Source of the DNA: Dugong dugon
Taxonomy: Eukaryota; Chordata; Mammalia; Sirenia; Dugongidae
Assembly (NCBI GenBank): GCA_030035585.1
Contig: CM057461.1
Coordinates: 1,713,001-1,777,000, forward strand
Length of the DNA stretch: 64,000 nt
Direction of reading: 5' to 3'
Both the position numbers and the translations under genes were made by a program. Each line of letters starts with the position of its first letter. The stretch's first letter is position 1. The notes beneath the pieces are model-generated. The model was not told the origin of the DNA and ran no database searches. It worked only from the letters and a program-made list of their open reading frames with translations. This document shows positions 1 through 11,900 of the stretch, piece after piece.

Positions 1-2914
1 AGCAGCGTGGAGCTGTGCATGTGCCCTGCCAACTATCGTGGGGACTCGTGCCAGGTGAGGCAAGGTAGGGCAGGGCAGGCACCCGTCTCACCCCTGCACC
101 TGTTCACTGAGGCAGGGTGGGCACCCGTCTCACCCCTGCACCTGTTCACTGAGGCAGGGCGGGCACCCGTCTCACCCCTCCACTGGTGCCTCCTCCCCAC
201 AAAGGCAGAGCTCCCCTCACTCATCCCTGTTTGCCCCCTCCCTGCCTGTATGCTCACCTGCACACAGCTGCCCAGTCCACCCACCCCCGCCTGTCCAGTC
301 TTGGCCTATCCCCCATTCACCCCAGCACTTATCCTCCTGTGTCCCTCCTATCCCCCGAAGGCCAGGCCACCTCACTGTCACCTGTGTGTTCCCTCCTCCA
401 TCCACCTGACAGTCCGTCCAGTGTGGCATCTGCTGTTTGAGGTGGTTTGTGGTTGAAGCACCGCAGGATGAGACGTTCTAAGGAGAAAGAGAAGGCCCAG
501 CCCGGGGGGTGGGCCAGTCCCCACGCTGAGGTGGGGATGTCCAGTGGCTCCACAGGCTGTAGCTGCCACTCTGGGGGACGGCCACAGACGGTCACTGGCT
601 CCATGAGCAGGACCAGGAGTTTTGACGCAGCTGACCTCTGACCCTGGGTGCCATGCGGTCCCCTCATCTACCCCAGTCCTGTCCCTGTTCTGCTTACCAG
701 TGCCCCCCATGTATGCCCCCAGGAATGTGCCCCGGGCTACTACCGTGACACCCAGGGCCTCTTCCTGGGCCGCTGTGTGCCCTGCCAGTGCCACGGCCAT
801 TCGGAGCGCTGCCTTCCCGGCTCGGGCATCTGCGTGGTAAGCGGGGTCCGGGGAGACAGCCCGTAGTCACGGGTGAACTAGGTCAGGGAGAGGGAGCTGC
901 CCGAGGGGGCCAGCGGCCTGGGGTGCACAGCCCGAGGGAGGGCCTGGGTGGTGCCCCAAGGCGGTCCTCCATCAGTGTCCCCCCGCACCCAGGGCTGCCA
1001 GCACAACACGGAGGGTGACCACTGTGAGCGCTGCCGCCCCGGCTTCGTGAGCAGTGGCCCCGAGGGACCCGCAGCCCCCTGCACCAGCTGCCCCTGCCCC
1101 CTCGCCGTGCCCTCCAACAAGTAAGCGGCAGCTCCCCGGGAGCAGGCACCCCTTTACTTGCCCGTCTGGACGCCCCCCATCGTGGCACGGGTTGGGTTCA
1201 GCACTGGTGTTTACAGAGGCCCGGGCAGCTGGGGGTGAGCCCACAGGTGGGGACCCCACACGCCTGGCGCCCAGGAGGGGTGGTGCGTGGGGTGACGGCT
1301 GCTGTCGTCTTTGCAGCTTTGCCATGGGCTGTGTCCTGCGGGGCGGCCGCGCACAGTGTCTCTGCAAACCTGGCTACGCGGGCGTCTCCTGTGAGCGGTG
1401 AGTGCGGCCGGCAGGCTGGCCGGTGGCAGGGCTAGGTGCGGCCACCAAGGACACGCGGGCTGGCGTGGGGTGCTGACACCACGTCCCCGTTCTCTCCTGC
1501 AGGTGTGCCCCCGGCTTCTTTGGGAACCCACTGGTGCTGGGCAGCTCCTGCCAGCCCTGTGACTGCAGCGGCAACGGTGACCCCAACATGCTCTTCAGTG
1601 ACTGTGACCCACTCACAGGGGTCTGCCGGGGCTGTATGAGCCCCACCGCTGGGCCGCACTGCGAGACCTGCGCCCCCGGCTACTATGGCAACGCCCTGCT
1701 GCCCGGCAACTGCACCCGTAGGCGTGGGGGTGCACCGGGTGGGCTGTGCGGGGGGGGGCTTTGCAGGGCTGGGCGGGGTGCGTGGGGCCGGGTGTGCCGG
1801 GCAGGCTGGGTGGGGCAGGGTGCGCGGGGCGGGGTGTGCCTGGTGGGCTGCGTGGGGCAGGGCAAGCCTCGTGGGGCCGGGTGTACCGGGCAGCTGCGCA
1901 GGGTGGGGTGCGCTTGGTGGGTGCACAGGATGCAGGATGCCCAGGGGAGGGTGCACAGGTAGGCTGTGACGAGCTCCGGAGCAGACCCAGGAGAGGGTGT
2001 GGGGTGCAGGACTCATGGGGCTCATGGAGGCCGGAGGTGCTGTGGGCTGGAACCAGGATGCAGTGGGGGTGGTGACCAGGGGCGGGCTGAGCTTTGTCTG
2101 GGGCGACTCGAGTTCCCTGTGGAGTAGGGTGCTGATGAGTGCTTGGGGTGGGGGAAGCTGTGGATGGAGGCCCCAGCCATTATCATACCCCCTTCTGCAG
2201 GGTGTGACTGCTCCCCGTGTGGGACTGAGGCCTGCGACCCCCACAGCGGGCAGTGCCTGTGCAAGGCAGGCGTGGCCGGGAGGCGCTGTGACCGCTGCCA
2301 GGTGGGGCTGTAGGGGGTGTAGGGGGGAGTAGGGGGTGGTGTTTGAGTTAGGGGCACTTGGGGCTGGGGCAGGGCTTTGGGGCCAGGCTGGAGCTTCTGC
2401 GATTGTCGCCCCCCACAGGAAGGACATTTCGGCTTCGAGGGCTGCGAGGGCTGCCGTCCGTGCACCTGTGGACCGGCTGCCAAGGGTGCCAAGTGCCACC
2501 CCCAGAGCGGGCAGTGTCACTGCCAGCCAGGGACTGGGGGGGCCCAGTGCCGCGAGTGTGCCCCTGGCCACTGGGGGGTCCCGGAACAGGGCTGCAGGCG
2601 TGAGTGCGAGCAGGGGGGCACTGCAGGGTGGGCACTGCGGGAAGCACAGCATGGGGGCTGCCGGGGGCACCATGGGGGCAGCACTGAGGGTGGAGAACAC
2701 TCCAGGTGGAGCAAGCGCGCTGGGCCCCGGGCTGCCTGCTCTCAGCCACCCCTCCTGCCCACAGGTTGCCAGTGCCGGGGGGGCCACTGCGACCCACACA
2801 CGGGCCGCTGCTCCTGCCCCCCTGGGCTCAGCGGGGAGCGTTGTGACACCTGCAGCCACCAGCACCAGGTGCCCGTGCCCGGTGGGCCTGGGGGCCGCGG
2901 CGTCCACTGTGAAG
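1..2914 (+). CDS. LAMA5: LAMA5: end of laminin IV-A region and laminin-EGF (LE) repeats
   Basis: Eight exons encode the end of the IV-A globule and a run of cysteine-rich laminin-type EGF modules, the rod-like part of the short arm next to the coiled coil. The first exon ends with [11 protein letters not shown] and so contains an RGD tripeptide (codons at 37-45). Later exons show the regular eight-cysteine LE spacing, for example [13 protein letters not shown] (exon 723-836), [12 protein letters not shown] (exon 1503-1717) and [15 protein letters not shown] (exon 2765-2914). Exon phases vary (0, 2, 2, 1, 0, 1, 1), so modules are split across exons. Family knowledge: LE arrays are structural, and RGD sites in the alpha-5 IV-A region are reported integrin ligands. 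Whether this RGD is exposed in this species is inference. Confidence 0.93.
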
Positions 2915-5900
2915 GTGCGCCCCATGCCGGGCTCCCCAAGCCTGACCCCCCGGCCCTGCCCAGCCCCCCTCCTGCAGGGGTCTGGCCCTGCACTGACCCC
3001 CACTGACCCCACCTGGGACCCCACACTGGCCTGGAGCACCCCACATTGACCTCCAAGCAAAGTGGCCCCTGACTCCAATGCTTCCTCTTCACTTCACCAA
3101 GGGACCGCACGGCTCCCAAATTGACCCCCCACACTCACCCTCCGACCCCCACGCTGACCCCCACATGCTGACCCCTCCCCACACCATTCCATCCAGCCGT
3201 GTTGATCTCCCAGCGTGCACACACAGCGCACTGTAGCTCCTCCTCCCCGTTTCTGCTGACCTTTCAGTTACCCGTGACCTACCACTATGTTCCCCCACCT
3301 CAGCTTGTCCCATTTCAGCCCGTCCCCCCACCTCAACTTGTCCCCCTACCTCAGCTTGTTCCCCTGTGCCGTCTCTGACCCCCCCTCACCCGTGACCCCT
3401 GTGCCAACCCCAGGGGCCTGTGCCTTCCCCGACTAAACCCTCTTCCTGGCTAACCCTGTGACCCCATGCTTACCTGTATCCCTGGCTGGTCTGTGACCAC
3501 CCCCAGCTGATCCCATGACCCTGGTTGACCCCGTGACCACTCCCCTGACCCTGTGACCCCATGCTGACCCCATTTTCCTGCTCTGACCCTATGACCTTCC
3601 TTTGTCCCTTGACCCTGAGCTCACTTTGTGGTTCCTATGCTGCCCCTGTGACTCTGCAGTGACACCATCTGACCCATTCCTCCTGCTCTGACTCTATGAC
3701 CTGGTGCTGACCCGATGACCTCATGCTGACCCTGTGACCCAACAGTGACCCCATGTTCCCACCCTGACCCCCTGGCCCCCCACTGATGCTGTGACTCAGG
3801 CTGACCCATCCCCCTGCCCTGACCCCATGACCGACCCCCATGCTGACCCCGTGACCCCTGTGCTGACCTGCCCTACTGCCCGCAGTGTGTGACCACTGTG
3901 TGGTCCTGCTCCTGGACGACATGGAGCGGGCCGGTGCCCTCCTGCCTGTCATCCGAGAGCAGCTGCGTGGAGTCAATGCCAGTTCCGCAGCCTGGGCCCG
4001 GCTGTACAGGCTCAACACCTCCCTCGCTGACCTCCAGGTGGAGCCCGCCCCACCCCCCAGGCCCTCACCACCCCTCCCCCAGGGCCAGCTCTGGAGCCCC
4101 CCAGCCCCTGCCCTCCCCCACCCTCAGACCCTCCCTGCCCCCACCCCGGGTCAGCTCCAGAGTGCCCCTGCCCTCCCCCACCCCCAGGCCCTCACTGCCC
4201 TCTCTCCCCCAGGACCAGCTCCGGAGCCCCCCAGCCCCTCATCATGAGACTTTGCAACAGCTGGAGATGCTGGAGCAGCAGAGCGGGAGCCTCACACAGG
4301 ACATACAGCGTCTGGGCAGCCAGGCAGGACACAGGCCTCACTGGGACACCCCGCCTTGTTGCAGTTCCGCCTAAGAACGCCCCCTGGGGAGTCCCCCAGG
4401 AGACACTTCCCTAGGAGACCCCCCCCAAGAGACCCCGAAATGTCCTGGGACATGCAGCCACACCCTTGGCCCCGCGCTCCCCATCTGGCCCCCTGCCCCT
4501 GCGGCCCCTCGGTGCTGAGCTGAGTGCTGAGGGGCCTCGCTCTGTGTCCACAGGCTGTGGGAACCCAGGAACAGGCAGGCCAGCTCCTGGACAGCACCAA
4601 GGCCACGCAGGGCCGGGCACAGAAGGTGCTGACCACCATCCAGGCCGTGGCTCGAACCCTGAACGGTAGGGGCTAGCCGAGGGTGTGAGGCAGTGCTCAG
4701 GCACAGAGCAGGACAGTGGTTTCTGGGTGGGGGAGCCCCGCATCACTCCATGGGCAGGTTTGGGGATCTAGTTGGTGGGAGCTGATGCTGGATTGGGGGT
4801 GGGAGTGGCGGCTGGTGTGGCCGGAGTGCAAGGGCCAGTGGTCCCCGTGGCAGGCAAGCCCCCTGCTCCCCCTGAGCATCAGAGCTCCTAGGAGAGCCTG
4901 CTGCTTACGTGTTTCCACCTGGATAACCTAGGGTGCCGGGGGTGTCCAGGTGTCCTCGGGTTTGCGGGCAGGAACCGGGAGGGTCTGAAGCTGCACCCCT
5001 CCCCATCCACCTGCAGAGCTTGCAGCCCAGACAGACCTCCTGTTGCTGGCTAACGTCTCAACCCCATCGGGCGAGCAGCTGCGCTGGACGCTGGGTGAGG
5101 TGGAGAGGCTGCTCAGGGAGATTCGTGCCCGGGATCTGGCAGCCCCACGGGCAGCAGCTGAGGCCGAGCTGGACGAGGCCCAGAGATGTGAGTGGACAGC
5201 CTGTCGGGGGTTGGGGACCAGCAGGGGGCCAGACGAGGGCCGGGGTCACCCCCTCACTTGGGCTGAATGCTCGCCCTCACGCTCTGGTCCCGGGCAGTAC
5301 TGACCCGCGTGCGGGAGCAGCTGACCAGTCTCTGGGAGGAGAACCAAGCGCTGGTCGCACACGCCCGCGACCAGCTGGCCCAGCACGAGGCCGGTCTCAT
5401 GGACCTGCGGGAGGCCCTGAACCAGGCGGTGGGTGAAACACGTGAAGCTGAGGGGCTCAATAGCCGCAACCTGGAGCGCCTGGAGGAAGCCCTGGTGAGA
5501 ACACGGCCGGTGGCCGGCAGGCTCTTCCTCCTTCCCGTGTCCTTCCTGCTCCCATCACCCCCTTCCCCCGTAGCTCCGTCACCCCTGTAGCTCCCATCAC
5601 CCCCGTCACTCCATCACCCGTCACTCCATCACCCGTCACTCCCTGTCACCCGTCAGTCCATCACCCGTCACTCCATCACCCCGTCACTCCCTGTCACCCG
5701 TCAGTCCATCACCCGTCACTCCATCACCCCGTCACTCCCTGTCACCCCGTCACTCCACCCGTCACTCCCTGTCACCCGTCACTCCATCACCCGTCACTCC
5801 CTGTCACCCGTCAGTCCATCACCCGTCACTCCGTCACCCGTCACTCCGTCACTCCGTCACCCGTCACTCCGTCACCCGTCACTCCATCACCCCGTCACTC

Positions 5901-8900
5901 CCTGTCACCCATCACTCCATCGCCCCATCACACCCATAGCTCCCATCACCCCCATCACTCCCATCACCCCATCACTCCGTCACCCCCTTCACTCTCTGTC
6001 ACCCTGTAGCTCCTTGCCGCCCCTCACCCCCTGCCCCGCCTCTGTCTCCAGCAGCAAAAGCAGGAGCTGTCTGGGGACAACGCCACCCTGCAGGCCATCC
6101 AGCAGGCCGCCCGCGACACCCTGGCCCGTGTCTCGGGGCTCCTGCGGGGCATGGACGAGGCCAAGGAGGTGCGCGGCCCCTCCCCACTGCCCTCCATCAG
6201 CTCCCCAGGCTGCAGACGGGGGCGTGTCTGATGGGGGCCAGACCAGGTGGGTGGTTCGTGGGGGCAGCTGAGGCCCCGCTGAGCCGCCCGCTGCCTGCTT
6301 GCCCAGGAGTATGAGCGCCTGGCCGCTAGCCTGGATGGGGCGTGGATGCCGCTGCTTGAGAAGATGCGGGCCTTCTCCCCGGCTGGCAGCAAGGTGGACG
6401 TGGTGGAGACCGCCGAAGCCCACGCGCGGTGGCTGGACCAGCTGGCAAGCAACCTGTCCAGGTGTGGGGCCTGAAGATGCAGCCCAGGCCCCTGCTGGGC
6501 GCAGCAGGGGCTGGGGCGCAGCAGGGGCCAGGGGGTGAGGGAGAGAGGCCCAGTCTCAGAAGGAAGCTGGCAGCTCCGGCACTGCAGGCAGGTGGGCCTG
6601 GATCGGCAGAGAGGAGCAGGGAATACTGCTCGGTGGAGGCAGATCCGTGGGCCACTGGCTGAGAGGGGCATGAGGTCGGCAGGAGGCCTCAGGCTGGGCT
6701 GGGGACGCGGGACCACACCCACGACCTTCTGACCTTCTGTACCTCCCACCACAGCATCATTCGGGGCATCAACCAGGACCGTGTCATCCAGCGAGCCATC
6801 GAGGCCTCCACCGCCTACGCCAGCATCCTGCGGGCGGTGCAGGCTGCCGAGAGTGCCGCCGGCCAGGCCCTGCTCGAGGCCAGCCACGCGTGGGCGGTGA
6901 GTCCCCGGCCCCGTAGGTGCCCTGCCTCTGCTGCTCCATGCAGGGGGCAGGAGTGAACTCATCCTGTCCTTGTGTCTGCAGATGGTGCTGCAGCAGGGCC
7001 TGGCGGCCCGAGCCCGCGAGCTGCTGGCCAACAGCAGTGCCCTGGAGGAGGCCAGCCTTGGCGAGGGACAGTGGCTGGGCAGCGGTGAGTGCCGGGTGGG
7101 CGGGGTGGCTTCGTAGGCGGTGTGCGAAGCCCGCCTCGTTTTCTCATCCGTAAGATGGGAGGAGGGTGGTTGTTATTAACTCAGAGATGGGCTGACGAAG
7201 ATGCGTCCACCATGGACTGAGCCGGTCCTCGTGGGTCAGCATATCCATCCGTCTCTCTGTGTGTGGGTGCATCTGCACCCAGGTGGGCTTCTTGCACTGA
7301 CCCCATCCCCCCTGCAGTGTGGGCCGCCGTGCAGAGCACCGGGACCCAGCTCCGAGACATCCGTGCCAGGAAGGACCAGCTGGCGGCCCAGCTCCAGGGC
7401 GTGCAGGCCATGCTGGCCATGGACACAGGTACAGAGACCCTGTCTCTCCTTCCCGCCTTCACTAGGTACGCGTGAGACACCCGGCCCACCGAGCACTCCC
7501 AGGCACCGTCCTGGAGGGCCTGGCGATGTGGAAGCGTTCACACTGGTGCCGTCCATGTGGAGCTGCTGGCCACGGTGGCCACTGAGCATGTGCAGTGTGG
7601 CCAGTGCGGCCAAGGATGTGAACAGTCGTGTGGCCCATGGCTACCATGTTGGGTGGCATGGGGCGAGGTGCTGGGGCCCAGCCCTGGACATAGACCTAAG
7701 GCCAGTGGGGACGTGGCCGTGGTCTGAGACGTGACAGGCACTAGATGGTGACCGGAAGTGCTTTGGGGGAGTGAAGTGGGCGTCTAGGTGGTCAGGGCTG
7801 GCTCTGGAGAAGGCACGATGGAGCCTGTGACCCAGAGGAGGGGATTGAGGGAGCCACGTGGCTGGGGTGAGGAGGACGCTGGCAGAGGAGTGGCGTGGCC
7901 AGATTGGCTTTTCACATCCACGCCAGGGCCTCTGAGGCCAGGCAAGGTCCAGGGCAGGGGTGCCAGGGCCAGGATGGCGGGAGAAGAGGCCGAGCTGACA
8001 CAACCAGAGGTGAGGGGCAGCCAGCACCCAGGGTGCCCAAGGTTTGGCCTGAGAGGTGGTGCTGTCTGTGATGCCAGGGCGCCTGGGCGAGTCGGAGGGA
8101 CAGTCAGACAGCATTGAGTGCAGACGGTGAGGCCCTCCGTGGTCTGGGGGCACCATCCCTGTGCCCGCTCTGGGGTCCCCACAAAGGCCCCACCTGGCCG
8201 CTGAGCTGCACTCTGCCCACTGCAGACATGACGAGTGAGAAGATCGCGCACGCCAAGGCCGTGGCCACCGAGGCCCAGGATACAGCTGCACGTGTCCAGT
8301 CCCGACTTCAGGACATACAGAGCAACCTGCAGCAGTGGCAGGGCCAGTTCAGGGGCCTGCGGGGCCAGGACCTGGACGAGGCAGTGCGCAATGCTGGCCG
8401 CTCAGGTGGGCACTGCGGTGGGGTGACCCTCAGGCCGCCCCTCCTCCTCTGCACTGGGCGGCTGGTCCTAGAGCAGCTCCGCATCGGGGACTGGACACCC
8501 TCCTGGACCTGGGGTGGGGTGGGGTGGCCGTGTTCTCAGGGCCACCTCCTCCCGGCAGTGTCCACCCTGGAGAAGACGCTGCCACAGCTGCTGGCCAAGC
8601 TGAGCCTGCTAGAGGGCCGTGGTGGCCACAACGCCAGCCTGGCCCTATCCACTAGTATCGCCCGCGTGCGCCAGCTTATCGCCCAGGCCAGGGGCGCGGC
8701 CAGCAAGGTGAGTGCAGACCCTGGAGGGATGCATGTCTGGGAGCCTGGACGGTGGGCGTGGACCCCGGCAGGGGAAGATGGGGGTGCATCTGGGAGCCTG
8801 GACGGTGGGCATGGACCCCCGGGGGGGTGCAGATGGGGAGGCACACCTGGGAGCCTGGGTGGTGGGCATGGACCCCAAGGGGTACCAACTGGCTCATGTG

Positions 8901-11900
8901 CTCCATCCCAGGTCAAGGTGCCCATGAAGTTCAACGGGCGCTCTGGGGTGCAGCTGCGCGCCCCGCGGGACTTGGCTGACCTTGCCGCCTACACTGCCCT
9001 CAAGTTCTACCTACAGAGCCCGGAACCGGTGCCCAGCCACACTGCTGAGGACCACTTTGTGCTATACATGGGCAGCCGCCAGGTACTGAGGGGTCAGAGC
9101 AGCCTCAGGGTGGGAGCTGGACGGCGCCCTGGTCTGTGTCCTCACAGAGCCTCCCTGCCCCACAGGCCACCGGCGACTACATGGGCGTGGTGCTGCGCAA
9201 CCAGAAAGTGCACTGGGTGTACCGCCTGGGGGAGGCGGGCCCCACGGCTCTCAGCATCGATGAGGACATCGGGGAGCAGTTCGCAGCCATCAGCATCGAC
9301 AGGTCAGCCCCCCACTGCCCCTGCGTGCTGCCTTGCTCCCAACCCCCTGGACATGGCCCTGCTTCCCCCGCCCCCACTCCTGCCTGTGCTCCTGCATGGC
9401 CTGAGAGGGCAGCCTGCCACAGCCCTGCCTCTGCCCTCAGGACCCTCCAGTTTGGCCACATGTCCGTCACGGTGGAGAAGCAGATGGTCCACGAGATCAA
9501 GGGAGACACAGTGGCCCCTGGGGCCGAGGGGCTGCTCAACCTGCAGCCAAACGACTTCGTCTTCTACGTGGGTGGCTACCCCAGCAACTTCACGGTGAGC
9601 CCACAGAGTGTGGCAGCTGTGGAGCTGCTTCTGCGGTTTGGGTGCAGCCCCCACTCCCGTGGCCCAGGAAGTCCTTTCTGGTGTCTAGCCGCAGTACCTC
9701 CTGCTGCAGTCTGCCCGGGTAGGGAGGGGCCTTCACACGCGCTCCTGTGTGGTACCCACAGCCCCCTGTGCCCCTCCGCTTGCCCGGGTACCGCGGCTGC
9801 ATCGAGCTGGGCACGCTGAACGAGGAAGTGCTCAGTCTGTACAACTTCGAGAGGACTTTCCACCTGGACACGGCCGTCGACAAGCCTTGTGCTCGGTACG
9901 TGGGCCGGCGAGCCCTCCCGACCCTCGCTGGCCCTCCCACTATCCGCTGACCTCTGACCTCTAACACGCAGCTCCAAGTCAACAGGTGACCCCTGGCTCA
10001 CGGACGGCTCGTACCTGGACGGCTCCGGCTTCGCCCGCATCAGCTTCGAGAGCCAGATGAGCAACACCAAGCGCTTCGAACAGGAACTGCGACTCGTCTC
10101 CTACAACGGCATCGTCTTTTTCCTGCAGCACCAGGCACGGGGCTTTCCTGCCCTGGGCGGACTCCATCCCCCTGGCTGACCCCGCCCACCCTGGGCTGAC
10201 CCCGCCCACCCCTCCACACACCTCCCTCCCCGGGCTGACCCCGCCCACCCCACATTTCCCTCCCTGGGCTGGCCCCGCCCACCCCCACCCCCCCGCCACA
10301 TTCTGTGTAGACTCCACCCCACCACAGCCCTGTCCCCTCCCTGGCCTCCCCTTCCCCCCCTCCCCGTCCCCATGCTGAGACCCTCTCCCCTCCCCGTACC
10401 CAGGGCCAGTTCCTGTGCCTGGCAGTGCGGGAGGGCCGCCTGGTCCTTCTCTTCGACTTTGGCACGGGCCTGAAGGAGGCCACCCCGATGCCGTCTTCCC
10501 TGCCAACCCTGACTGCAGCCAGCAAGGCGGTGAGGCCCAGAGCGGCAGGTGGGGGGCGGCGGCTTCCCCTGCCCACCCTGACGGCCCACACCGGTGCCAC
10601 CCAGATCCAGGTGTTCCTGCTCGGCGGGGCCCGGAAGCGGGTGCTGGTACGTGTGGAGAGGATGACAGTGTTCAGCGTGGAGCAGGAGAACGCGCTGGAG
10701 CAGGCCACCGCCTACTATCTGGGGGGCGTGCCGCCGGACCTACTGCCCCCGAGGTGAGGGCATGGCACTCGGTGGGCGTCCAGCGCCCTTCGTTGTGCCC
10801 TGACCCCACACTGCTGCCCTGACCCCCACCCTGCCCCTGGACCAGCTCCCACCTTGACTTCCACCCAGACCCTCACGCTGACCCCCACCCTGACCCTCGC
10901 CATGACCCCAGCCCTGGCCCGCACCTTGACCCGCATGCTGACCCCCACCTTGACCCTCACTGTGACCCCCACCCTGACTCCCATGCTGACCCCCCACCCT
11001 GACCCCCTTGACCCCCACCCCACCTCTTCCCTGACCCTCGCCCACCCACCAGCCTGTGGCGGCTCTTCCCCTCCGGAGGCTCCATCCGCGGCTGTGTCAA
11101 GGGCATCAAAGCCCTGGGCAAGTACGTGGACCTCAAGAGGCTGACCACTACCGGTGTCAGCGCCGGCTGCACAGCTGACCTCCTGGTGAGCCCGCCTACC
11201 CCATGCCAGCTGGGCCGTTCTGGGCAGGCTGTGCCCTTCCAGGCTGGTGGGGGAACTCAGCGGTCCCCTCCCTGCAGGTGGAACGGGTCATGACCTTCCA
11301 TGGCCACGGCTTCCTGTCTCTGGAGCTCCCAAACGTGGCACCCATCACGGGCGACGTCTACTCTGGCTTCGGCTTCCGCAGCACCCAGGACAGTGGCCTG
11401 CTCTTCTACCGAGCCTCCCCGGTGTGTCTGCCCCGCCTTCTGACCACTGGCCCCTCCCGAGTCTCACCACCACCACCCCTCCCGAGTCTGCCCACCCCTC
11501 CCGAGTCTCACCACCACCTCCCGAGTCTGACCACCACTGCCCGAGTCTGACCACCACCCCTCCTGAGTCTGACCACCCCTCCCGAGTCTGACCACCCCTC
11601 CCCAGTCTGACCACCCCTCCCCAGTCTCACCACCACCCCTCCCGAGTCTCACCACCACCCCTCCCGAGTCTCACCACCACCCCTCCTGAGTCTGACTACC
11701 ACCTGCTGCAGCAGTGTGAGGGCAGGGGTGGCTGGCCCGCTGACCTGGCCACTGTCTTCAGGACGGGCCATGCCAGGTGTCCCTGCAGCAGGGCCACGTG
11801 ACACTCCGGCTTCTGAGGACAGAAGTGAAAACTCGAGGAAGCTTCGCAGACGGTGCCCCCCATTACGTCGCTTTCTACAGCAACGCCACCGGGTGAGCAC

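Noticed and set aside
1432-3078. 548-codon open frame on the minus strand
   Set aside because: It is a shadow of GC-rich LAMA5 exons and repeats: proline/alanine/glycine-rich, no family match, and the + strand has a conserved gene.
6024-7031. 335-codon minus-strand frame
   Set aside because: Antisense to four LAMA5 coiled-coil exons and their introns. Its composition reflects GC bias, not a protein family.
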